Shown here: piece by piece, positions 1 to 12,800 of the stretch
How positions within the stretch are numbered: the stretch's first letter is position 1
How the letters are laid out: the number at the start of each line of letters is the position of its first letter
Assembly (NCBI GenBank): GCA_037976565.1
Contig: CP137674.1
Span: 9,467,789-9,531,788 of the forward strand
Reading direction: 5' to 3'
Origin: Mesocentrotus franciscanus
Taxonomy: Eukaryota; Echinodermata; Echinoidea; Camarodonta; Strongylocentrotidae
DNA length: 64,000 bases
The notes under the pieces: generated by a model
Seen by the model: only the letters and a program-made list of their open reading frames with translations
Told to the model about the DNA's origin: nothing
The model's database searches: none
Position numbers and translations under genes: made by a program

Positions 1-330
1 ATTTGGTTCTCAGGCCAATTTCAAATACAACAAAATTATCAAACAAATACATATATTCACAGATTATTCCACTCAAACTTGGAAGGACATGCACAAAACA
101 AATGAAATTTTAACAAAGCATTCAAAGGAGGCTTTCAATAAAATCAACTCCACACTGTGTATTTTACCACTATAAATTTGGGGAAGAAGGATTTTCGTTT
201 TCAATGTGAATAGTGATGGCCCCACATATCCACTTTCCTGTCATCACTATTAAACAAGACTAGTCCTCGCCCCATATACTCTTATTTGTGTAATCGTTTC
301 TGGTTAAGTAAATAGACAGACAATACAAAC

Positions 331-507
331 CTCCAAGAGTTCGTCCCCACTGGCCAGGAGCCCATTCTGACCGACTGGACCCTCGGCCTGGATGGAGCGG
401 ATGTAGTGGTGCGGCTGGACTTCTTGACCGTTCTCATCAATGTCCACTGTTCCTTCCAGACTGATGCCAAGGCTCCCACCCTCGTGGAACTTGGACAGCT
501 GAGCAAT
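331..507 (-). CDS. Patj/Mpdz: PATJ/MPDZ-like exon: start of PDZ4 (last exon in window)
   Basis: The exon is 177 nt, phase 0 at both ends, with a TTCTCAG acceptor and a GTTTGT donor. It encodes the PDZ4 start: GGSLGISLEGTVDIDENGQE, then HHYIRSIQAEGPVG and SGDELLE. The loop is SLGI rather than GLGF, a variant known for this PDZ. The rest of the domain must lie in an exon left of base 1, because 1-330 contains no continuation. Confidence 0.92.
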
Positions 508-1784
508 CTGAGAAACGAGAAGGAAAATACATCAGAATTTAAAACAAACTCAGTGTTGAATTCAAGGACCTCTTCTGAGCCAAATAGACCAGTTTGTATT
601 TAACTTTGGTACAAATGACCCCCAAATATCCAGAGATCTTTTACACATGAAGACATTCCACTTTGTGCAGTTTTAGAATAATCTCTGCCAAAGTGATAAT
701 AATAATAATAATAATAATAATAATCTTTTATAGTCCACTCCAAATGTTATTAAACCGAAAATGGAAATTCTTTGTGCCCAATTGATCGTGAACCCGGCAG
801 CCACTGAGCAGCGCCAGATCGACATTGCTCTATCCCTTATTGTTGAACGCCAAACAAGGTAGCAGCGACTCCCATCTTTTAACGTCTTTTGGTATGACGC
901 GGCCGGGGTTCGAACCCACGACCTCCCGGTTGTGAGGCGGACGCTGTACTGACTGAGCCAACACACCGGTGATGGAGGTGCATCATGAATACCTTTAGTT
1001 TGCCCTCTTGAAGAACACTTCCACAAGTGTTGCATAAATGAATAATGATGACATAACTTTCATGAGCAAGAATCCAATATATTTCTTCATGGGTTTTACG
1101 ATTTTGGTACAAATGACCTTTATTTGACCATTTGCAGATTGTATCTACAAAATGGCTTATTTGCAGAATGACCAAGCAAGCTTTTATCATGAGTGGTAGT
1201 CACTCTGTAAGTAATGGCAGCCTGTAAAGTCCCCTTCATAGAAAAGGTAGATATGGATGTCTGATTTCTTTGAAACAAAACAACATTCAAATTCTTCCTG
1301 CTTAGAAAAACAAATATCCTCATTGTACTTAGAAAGTGAAAATAAAATGGTGTTCAAATTACAGGCTGTCATAGCTTTTAGATTACCCTGGTTATTGGAT
1401 TCATTAATGTATGCATCTTGTGCACCATATCCACTCCATATTGTGAGGATATAAAAATAAAAAAATTGAAAACACTTATCCTTTCTTACTTTATAATCCT
1501 TGTTGACAAATAGATGCATTTTAAACAATGTAAAGTGCATATTCAAGTACCTCATGTAATTATTCTAAATTCTGTGCTTTCATGTACTTTATTAGGTACA
1601 ACATAATATCCATAACTACATGAACATGAATGAAGAATAAGATTTTGTCAGAGACTGTGAGATTCATTTGACAAATTACATACCACAATGTCTTTCTCTA
1701 ATCCAAGCAAGCCTTGCCATAGAGCCATGATTGCTATCTCCTCTTCAGGACTCAATTCACCCTCTGAGAAAATAAGAGAGAGCA

Positions 1785-1815
<31 letters not shown>

Positions 1816-3266
1816 ACAGTGTTAAACATGTACAGTATTATCAAAAACAAAAATAAGAATGGATAGAATGAGGAAAATGCAACAAAGAAAGAAATTTTAG
1901 AAGATGTTTATTAAATATTTTGAGACTATTATAATTTAAGCAAGTATAATGAAAATTTCATACAGATCTTTCATCAGAATCAAGCTGTTCATATGTACAA
2001 GCGCATATTGCAAGAAGAAGAACAATACTAAAGAAAGACGGAAAATAAACTTGTGTGCAATGAAGGATAAACGATCCTGCATTTCTTCTATAACAATTAT
2101 GAATATACCATTATCAATATAAGAATATTATATCTCGCAAATAATAATTGACTTACCAAAGCTCTCCTCCATCTGTCCTATCTGTTCCATCTCCCCATCA
2201 TCTCCTTGAGTGAACGGTGATGATGCAACCATCATGGAGACCTCCGGTACAGGCGGTACCATGTCGTCATGGAGAGAGGGCGGGGCAAGATCAGGCAGGG
2301 GTGCGGCATGGGCTGGGAGGAGAGGGGTGGGGTGAAAAGGTCGGATAAATAATGATTACAGATGAACGATAGGAATAACATTTGAAAAGAAATACAGGTA
2401 ACCTTATTATGATGTACAATTAAAAGGCAGATTACCTTTGAAAGTCGATGATTCTGATAATAATAATAAGTTATGTTAATTTGTATTATAATTTGTATTA
2501 TAATTTGTATTTCGCCGGCTGCTTCAGAATGTACTTGTATTTAAATTCCCTTGAATCAAAAAATTAAATTACTGCACATGGGTCAAGACTGATAAAGAAC
2601 TTTAAAAGTATTGTCTTTGGGTAAACAATCCAGGGCCCTGTCTTACAAAGAGTAGCGATTGATCCAAATCAATCGCAAGTTTGCAGTCTCCTATCTCTTA
2701 TGATAAAATAGTTGCGATTGATATCAACTCGTTGTAAGATGGGGCCCTGGGCTGAGAAGTCAAAGAGGAGGGCGGCCTTCAATAGTGAATTTAAATCTCT
2801 TTATTACCTGTGCCCTCCCCCAAAAAAATGCCCTCAAACTATTTGGGCAATGCCGCAGCTAGTTACCTTGTAAGGTTGGCTCCTCTGCTTGGAGTTGTTC
2901 TGGAGGGAACCTCACAAGCCTAAGCATCACCACAGCACCCGTCTGGCGTAGTAGATCCACAGCGGCCTTGTTGTCATACCCTTGCACGTTCACTGCATCA
3001 ACCTGGGAAGGAGACGATTAATATTTAGATCAGATGTGTACCTTTCCTCTTTCTCCCTATCTATCATTTTGTAATCTTCTTTTTTACTCTTTTCAATTAC
3101 CCCCTCGAAAAATCCTTTCCTTTCCTTTCATATCTTGAACAAGTTATTCAGATCAGATTTCTATCTACTTCTGTATGATGTGATTCATGACACCGTCATC
3201 CACCATTACCATTTTCTTCACCATCATCATACTAATCTTCATCATTATCATTAACATTAACGTCAT

Positions 3267-3298
<32 letters not shown>

Positions 3299-6200
3299 AC
3301 CATTTACCCTCATCAGCATTACCCCTGCCAATATGACCACTCCCACAATCATCAACACCATCCTCCATAATCACCGCTACCACCACCACCAGCACCACCA
3401 CCATCAACATCATCATCAACATCATTATCATCACCATTATCATCATCATCATTACCATTACCACCACCACTACCATCATCACCATCACCACCATCACCAC
3501 CACCACCACTACAACCATGACCAACACCACCACTACCACCATCATCTTATCTCATTTACTGCAGATCATGTGAGACACTCTTACCTCAATGATCTGATCA
3601 CCAACTCTGATATTTCCTGACAAATCGGCGGCACTCCCCTCTGAAATCTTCTTCACAAAGATTCCTGAAGTTTCTCCACCTGTGTGAAAGAACCGAATAA
3701 ATTCAATCATGACCAATTTAGCGTGGCTGGTAATCTACACACCAGGGGCATAATGCATTAAGACCTGTAAACAAGTATTGCATGCACATTATTTTTGTTA
3801 CAGAGCACAGTATATTGACTTTGTATTATTCTCCTGACTTTGCATCTTCTATTAATCGAGCTGATGATGAAATTCTGTGGATAAAATGTTCAAATCGTGC
3901 TAGAATTATGTTTAAAAAAACAGAACTTTCATCTTAAAATCGTGTTATAATTATATCTAGGCTTACATTAAAAATGTGTGAATATATACTGTATTTCCTG
4001 TTGAATTGACTATGTACATGTATCCCACAACATTTTCCTCACAATTGTGCAAGGAGTGTCAATTCTTATAGACATGACATTCTACTCATGTTCACTACCA
4101 TATTGTATCATTTATTAATTCGCCTTGTGTCTTATTCAATGTACCAGTAAATATTTTCATGTAAGCAAAATAGTCATATGTGAACATGTATAATAGTTAC
4201 ATGTGAACTTCCCATGTGTTCCACAAACTTCTGACCCAATATTCACCAAATAATGCCATGTAATATGGTGCATGAAAACAACACTGGAAGATTTTTCCAG
4301 CCATTAAAATCAATGGGGTCACATGATACATACCCTCAGGTGTCTTCTTGATGAAGCCTGCAATGGAGAGACCAAGTCCTTGGTTTCCTTTGGCTAGCTC
4401 AACCTCAAAGACCTCACCAAAGTCAATACCAGATGTCATCTGAATAGGGGTGATAAACATGTGTATATATATGGCATATTAAATACGTTACCAAGATTAA
4501 AATAAGAGGGCATTGAGGCAGAGATGGCATGAAGAAGCCTGCAAAAAAGATACCAAGTTCTTGGTTTCCTTTGGCTAGCTCAACCTCAAAGACCTCACAA
4601 GAGTCAATACCAGATGTAAGCTACATGTACATGTTAGAAGAGACTTCAATATATCAATTTGTGTATAAATCAGGAGACACAATGAGAGACAGGGAGAAAG
4701 GGGGGGGGTGGTTGAGACAGAAACACGTTTGACAGTGACAGACACACAGAGCAAGAGAGAAATGAATAAATGAGAGTGTGAGGAGACAAAGAAGAGAAGA
4801 AAGTAAGAGAAAGAGAGAGAGAGAGAGATGGGGAGAGAGGGAGAGAGAATAACAGATAAGAAAAATATTTATTCTTTTCACTAATGAATCAATGAATTCA
4901 CAAATTATTTCACTTTTCCTCAGAAACACCTTTGAAACTAGCATAAAAACTATTACCTACCTCGGACATGTTCGGTGGGGGTGAGACGGGTAGGGGATCT
5001 GGTTCCATCTGGCCCTGCCCAAGCAGGTCCAGTCCCTGAGGGGGCAGTCTGGTACCCCCTTCTACCATCCCCTCCACCTCCAGGTCCATGGGCGGGGCAG
5101 GGGACGGCTGAATGACCGGCAGCGCCCCTCGGGCCACCACCAACTGGACGTGGCTGCCAGACTGACGGAGGACCGAAGCTACCTGGTCGCTGTTCATCCC
5201 CTCCAGGTCCGTCTCGCCGATGCGCAGGATGATGTCACCACTCTGGAGACGCCCATCCTGTAGGAGAGGATTTGGAAAGGCAACGGAATGATTATTTATA
5301 ACTTTTCAGTTTTAGAAAATATTAAATTTGGTCCAAAGTTGATACGAATCAAGATTATATCAGTGGTGACTATGAAACAGGATTGCTTTGAAAAAAACAC
5401 CTGCCTTTGATTTTATTGATATTCAGACACTCAGTATGAATCATCAATATTCTCTATCTATACATGATAATCATGATGATCACAAGGTACGGTAATTAAC
5501 TCCTATTTTGCTAGTTAGTTTACAATCATGTACCACAAACACAATTTCATGACTTTTATACAATGAGTATCCATAGCTTTACTCAAACCCTTATATATTC
5601 TCAAATTTTGCATATACATTTAAGTTTAAAAATATATAGTATGATGAATGTTATATTTTGTGAAGTTAAATTTTATTTATACATGAAATATGGAAATAAT
5701 TTAAAATTTGTTCTGAATTCATGTATTAAATATATGCCTGTTTCTTTATGCAAGGTAGGATAATGAAAAAATGTTAACAAGGATTTTCGAATTTAGAAAA
5801 ATTAAATAGCAAATACATAAAGAAATAAATAAACAAATAACATGAAAAAGAAAAAAGACAATTCATGAATCTCATAAAAAATGGCCAGATAGCATGGAGT
5901 TTGCTACAAACACTATTTACAGAAAGACAAATAAGAGAGAAAAGGAACCAAAAATCCCTTGTGATACATCCTTGAAATAGAGTTTTATCTCGCCTCCATC
6001 AAACCATCGAGTCATACATAAACAACACAAAGACTTAAAGGACAATCCAACCCTTGTAATAAATTAATTTGCATGAAAGCAGAAAAATAAGATAAACAGA
6101 ATGGCAAAATTCTAAATAAATAGGACCATTAATAACAAAATTATAAATGTTTGAAATATGAGATCACTAAGCCCATGCCAATCTCGAATTGGCCGTTTGG

Positions 6201-9200
6201 TCAGTGGATTGTGACATAGTTACGGATAACTCTCCAGTTTGCAGCGTACAAAAATATCATTAATTTCTGTTTTTCTCCTAAGTGCCTTCTCCCTTGGGGC
6301 ACTACCGGTACTCAAAATATTTTATGGACAGCATATTATTATAGGTCCTCTAAAGAGAAGACCCTCCCGAGTCATAAATCTTTGAAAAAATGAAATTGTT
6401 GTCATTTTGTGTCCACCACTATACCCCTATATCACAGAGACATTACTGATTCAGTCAATTTAAAGAGCCATACCCATAGTGATTACAACTGTAACTGTAA
6501 AAAAAATGTATAGCTTTCTCTTTCTGTCCGATTTTATTAAAACTTTCACCAGTCCACTTCTCTGATTTTTCTGCTTTCTTCTAGAGTAGTTTGTTATCAA
6601 GGTTGGATTTTCTTTCAAACATTTATCTATATTTGACTAATGGAGAATAACAGATTGATGAAAGACTTCTAAATTGCCTGAGAAGCTTACAGGCTTAGTA
6701 ATGACACCCGACTTCCTTCGGTAGTGTAAAACCTTCAGCCTTGTTCACATAAGGCATAGATAGGGGGCTGTAAACCGCTGCAAAAAAGCTACTGCGTGTA
6801 AAATGAATTGCAACTGTGCGCAACAAAGTACTTGCCCTTAATCACAGAGTGCTGTCATTCATTTACACTGTACACAGATAATTATGAGGCGGTACACGGC
6901 ACGGAAAAATACAAACACTAGTTTTTCTTCATATCTGAACGAGCCTTTAGGCCTTCAATACTGTGTCCAAGTGCAAAGACTGGATTTGATTGATGGAGTG
7001 ATGTGTTAAACCTGAACAAATTCATGATATTCAAAGATTGCCTGCTTTTCGGCAGGTGTTTATCCTGTAGCTCTGGCTTTGTAGCCGCGATTTTCTTGAG
7101 CTGTAGTATGTGGCTCAAGGGCTTAGATGTGAATGAGGAACAGGAAGCAATCTGATTCTGGACGAGCTTGAAAAAAGACCTCTGGAAAAAAGCTCTTTAA
7201 GGAAGTGAAGGAAATTTACATTCTAGCGCTCACAAAGACCTTCTTAAATAATTCACAATTAATTATACCTACATATACCGTAGGTACAAAAACTGTGCAA
7301 TGCTTTAATTCTTGTAAACACATAATTTGAAATTCAGGTGAGAAAATACACAATGCAATGATAAAAGAGAAGAAAAAAAACCATGAAATTGAACCATATC
7401 AGTGAAATTTAGGGAAAATCTGATAAAAGGACAAAATGTTTTTGATATTCTGAACTTATGAAGATTACGATACAAGTATATGTACAACAGTTTTTAAAAC
7501 TATAATTAATTAGATAACTAACTTAGCCTGCATCTACATGTGGCAATGGGGACAGGCGTATCTTTCACTGAAGACGGAATTTAGAGTATAAAGGAAGGAT
7601 ACATGTACATGTAGCTAGATCTATCAAGCCTTCATGTCCTGCAGCTGACGACACCGATGGTTGGATCTCACTCATCACGTTGGTCTGAACAACACAGACA
7701 GTGACTAAACATGAGATTTACAGCTCTATCAAATCTTAGCCCTTTTATGAGTTTACCCTACAAATCCCATTGCATATATACATGTACACTAAGACAGTAC
7801 ATGCATGTAAATTGTGAAGGCATCCTGCAAATATATTCCATACAGTTATTTTTGGTTTATAATGATGAAAGCTTTGAAATCAGCTCACTGGATTTTCTAT
7901 CATTCATGTCTTCCTATTTTCCCTTAAATTTGGAACATATCTACTTTCATTTCTTCGACTAAAATTCATGTTATAAAAATACAATTTCCAGTCTTTTTTC
8001 AAATTATTCCTCAATGTGAAATACTTCAAATGTGAAATCTAATTATCTAATAATTGAATTCTACTTCGAGCAAATAAAAACTTCAGTTCAAATCATGAAA
8101 ACAAAATTTATTCTTGGCCTACAGTGTACATGTATATTCTTCCAAGGCTTACACAACCTATAATCATTCTTCCCAATTTTTTTCTTCTTTTTTTTCCTTC
8201 TCTTTTCTTCTGCCCATCTCTAAAAATACATACTACTTGCCATCATGTTCTTTTTGTTTCAGGTATCTCAAGGATTTTGTGCGCTCCCTATTTCATGCTC
8301 GATCTCTACAATTTTCCTTTTCTCTCCTCTCCTTCCCTCCAAACGCAGCCCACATATTTTTTCTTTTTCTGTTCTTTCTTCGTCATGTAATTTTTTACGT
8401 CTTCTTGTTTCCAGTCATTACGTATTTTAATAAATGTTGTCTCTGTTGGCCGCTACTCTTCTTTGATTGTTTATGTATTCTACAGTATATTCTTTTCACA
8501 CTCATTATTATCTGAGGGTCCACAATTTACAAGCTCTGCTTTTCAGTGGACCTCTCCATTTCCTCACAATATAAATGCAGTTAAATTTATAATTCAATCT
8601 TTGTCTTCCTCAATTGTATGAATTACTGTGAAGATTTGTTTATTACATGTAACTATGTTTTGTATACATTTTACAGTGTATTCATTATTATAAATTGTAT
8701 TTAGTTGGGAATAAAAAATAAAAGTGAAATGAAATGAATGAAATCATAAAACTTAAATTTGTATTTAAATTACTAATATATGTACTGTGCTTGGCCTCTG
8801 CTACATTTTAGGTTTACATACTCTTTCCCACTGTACTGTACATACATGTACATGTGTACAATTGTACAAATGTAGGTACTCATGTTTACATGAGAGCGAA
8901 AACAAACATGTCTGCGCAGTTGTGATCAACATACACGTACCAACAAGCACTCATACCATTTTTTGATTTGCTCTCAACTATTGAACTTGTTAGTAACGGT
9001 GACCTTTGGAGCACAATTACTCTATTACTTCATTAGAATGGAATGTCTACGGTATTATTATTATTGGGAGACATGGTACAAAGAAACACAATGCATTTGT
9101 TCCAAGCCTCAATGCACACATACAATGCTAACCTACAGTACTGTCAAAGCTACTGCATTGCCAAAAGGCTGGGAATAATAGTTGTCAGAACATGATGAAT

Positions 9201-9780
9201 CTTTAGTCATTTGTGTACTTTTAAAGAAAGAGAAAATATTTACACTTATTTCTTTAGTGAAATGTCAAAACTCATCATATTGTAACCCGAGTATTAAACA
9301 TAATGAATGCCAACATACATGTACACAATGCTAGTTATTAAGGGAGCTCTCAATATTTGTTTTTGATGTCCTCGCATGTACATTATAATAATTTTGTATT
9401 ATATGTTATGTTAGAAACTCATCACTATATTAAAATGATTTAACAATTTTAAAACAAAAAATGTTACATGTATATCAAATTTTATCTATTATGATAATCA
9501 TACATGTACAATGTAGTAATACAGTGTGTGTGCACATAATGGTTGGAAACATATATTTACAATGTTATTTATTACTGGATCTCTCAAAATTAGTTTTAGC
9601 GTCCTTACTGTGCATGACAATAATTTGTAATTTATTAATAATGTCATTTATGTTATCATGATATATTGCTGTAAGCACTACATGTACATGTAAATCATCA
9701 CTATTTTAACAATATAAAAACTAAAAACGTGAAAACAATTTTCATGTATTATGACAATCATAGCTTGCGTGAGTGAGTGC

Positions 9781-9815
<35 letters not shown>

Positions 9816-12800
9816 CATATGTTTAATTGTGCTGTCTCTTTATTCAAATTTTTAATCTTGTGACAAAATCTTGAGACTGTTCATATGGAATTGGCCATGA
9901 GAGTATATGTATAATCACAAATAAAGAATGCAGCCTTCGTTCATGAAGATCCTTATCTCTCTCTATCTTGGGAACACCCATGTCATACAAGGAACTTATC
10001 AACTATAATCATAAGTTTAAATGCATACTGAATGAGAACAATGACCCAGATTTACAGAAAATTCAGTGATTAATGTGTTACCGTGACTCTTTTAATAAAA
10101 TGATCAGTTTACATTATCCTCCCTTCCAAACTCTAGTATGAAATTCAGCTTTCTTGAAAAACATAAAAAATGCTGCAAATTTTATGTCTCGACTTTTGAA
10201 TAAACATATTTAATCAAATATCTTGAGATATATTTAAAAATTATCAGGGAGCACTTTTTTTTTCGGTTGGTTGAATATATTTGTTTTTATTTCTTGTCCC
10301 ATATTCAAGTCTGCCTATCTATACTCAAGCTTAGAGTGAATTTTAACAGTTCAATCAAATGAATTCCACCTTGCACATGACACAGTGGCTGTTGCTATGT
10401 TGGGTAAGCTTCAGGCACACATTTGGGTGAGCAAGATTCCAGGTGAGTGTTTCACAAAGACTAAGACCATTATGGTCTTTAGATAATATTTTTTTCCTTC
10501 AATAATGAATTATCAAAAAAATGAAATTCTGTAGATTTGTGACCATGATTTGTACATACCTTGAGAGACCAATGCCAGTAAAAAAAAATGGTGAGAGCAA
10601 ACAGTGGCATGAACGGCCTGCCATTGTTAAGTTCAACTTAAAGTCGATCTTAGTCTTTGTGAAACACCCTCCAGAACAATCTATGTTAAAGTGTTTATGC
10701 ATAAAATTTGAATAAGTTCAAGAAACAGTCTATCAATCTATTTCTACAGCAAAATTGAATGGTTGCCTACCTCTTCTGCTGCTCCACCAGGTACGATGGT
10801 CTTGACGACGATGCCGATGTCACGAACCCCAACAATGCCAAAACCGAGGCCTGACCCCTTGTTGTAGAGGTCGATGACCTCAATGTTAGGGGCAAGCATG
10901 GACTGGTCAAGGTCGCCCGAAGCTGGCTGTTGAATGAACGAAACAGAGTAAAAAAAATAAGCAATTGCTTACAAAAGTTTTTTTGGGGGGATTCACTGAC
11001 GTAATAGTGGGATTTCCTTGAAGTACCGTAAGTATTTTATTCTTCTTTTTCTTTTCATTTGAATCCTTTTACATTTTACAGCTATTTTTTGAGAGCTTCC
11101 TAGAGGGGATTTATATAGCACTTCCCTTCCAAATGTGATTTATTTATGCTATATTATCTCTCACCTCATGACCTATTACATGTGAAAAGGTAATGAATTA
11201 TATTCACTGTATGCCTAATTCACTGAGTAAGAAAAGGATGCAGTGTTTAGTTCCCAAGTTCCTACGTGGACAATAATAAGAAGGAATTTATTAATTACCT
11301 GTACAAAGCAAGTATAATTTTTCTGACAATAAAGCAAGCACTAAGAATATTGTGTAATATTAATCTTCTGTTACAGATACAAAGTCTCATTCATTTTGGC
11401 CATAATTGTGCACATTTTCAACAAACATATATGAATAAATTACTAATCAATTACCCCTAAAAAGGAAAAATAAGATTCAATGTTGTTTAATTATAACATA
11501 ATGATCATAAACAAACAATGTAGATTAATTCTGACCTGAACCATGAGCATTCAGGGGCACTAATAATTTAATATTGTTCATCAATTATAAACAAACAATG
11601 TATATTACTTCTGACCTGAATCGTGAGCATTCAGGGGCACTGATAATTTGATATTGTTCATCAATTATAAACAAACACAGTGACTTTTTCCTTTCTATCC
11701 TTCAAATCAAGTTTGAGAGCAAAAAAATCCAATGATTTTTCTGTCGTACATTCATGCATAAACAATGTCTAATTTCTTTTTGGCCTGAATTGTTATCATT
11801 ATAAAGCAGTTACTGCTTTACGAGTACTGAATGATTTGCAAAAATGATGAATGCCATATTTCTTATCCTCAATTTTCTACATGAAACATAAACCATGATT
11901 TCTCCTAATCTTATTTAGTACAATACAGGCAATTTAGTAAACAGGCTAGTATAATTATAAACATATACAATGCCTAATGTCTTCCGATCTCAGTAGGCAA
12001 CATGGTGGCACTTTGTGTTTTTATATTTTTTCTTTTATGTGGCCAGGTGCCTGCTCTTTATATTACTTTTCCTTTCTGATGAGCATTGTTTATCTCTGGT
12101 TGTCTCTTGTAATCTTATGTAATCGCTTAATACCAGCAATCAACAATTAGCTGTTTGAGTGTTATCGTTTTTATGTATGTTAGACATGTGTACATTTCAC
12201 GTCATTTATATTTTGTTCTATGATCCATCTTAATTTATGTTTAATTTGAAATAAAAGGATAACAAAAAAAAATGAATAAAAAACTAACACATGGATGATG
12301 GCACCGACATTCAATAAAGCTAATAGATCCTGAACATCATGCATGAATATTATGCACAATATATTTTTAAAACTTTCTCAACGTTAATTGTAAATGCAAG
12401 AAACAATGAAGTTCTATTATCAATTTTAATCTGTATAAATTTACAAAACTAGCGGGGTAAGCCTAAAATTCCTTCTTTACTTTCTAGACAGATTTTTAAA
12501 TTGTCATGGCAAATCTAAACTGCAATATACATGTATGTAATTGGTTATTGACTGTGCATACATGGCTTTGTACATAATGAAGAGGTTTGTAAACATCCTT
12601 GAAAAGTTTGATACCCCTTCACTACCGGTAATTAAAAGATAAAAGATTAAATATATTTTCAGTCTACCATCCAAGGAGAATTAAAAAAAGAAAATAACTT
12701 ACTAGAGCATAATCATCTGGTTCTTGCTCCATCTGCATCAGCAACTCCTGATTGGTGCTGAGAGAGGCCATGCCCCCTACCCCCATCATGGCTCCCTCCA

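Noticed and set aside
893..969. Possible functional tRNA-Val gene
   Set aside because: The A and B boxes are present, but acceptor-stem pairing is poor and it continues into a SINE body with an ATT tail.
3165..3620. Long Met/Val-rich and His-rich open frames
   Set aside because: They are translations of a CAT/CAC trinucleotide array in an intron, open on both strands for compositional reasons.
8114..8515. 133-codon Phe/Leu/Ser-rich frame resembling a membrane protein
   Set aside because: The sequence is T-rich low complexity within a PDZ-gene intron, with overlapping frames open and no recognisable domain.
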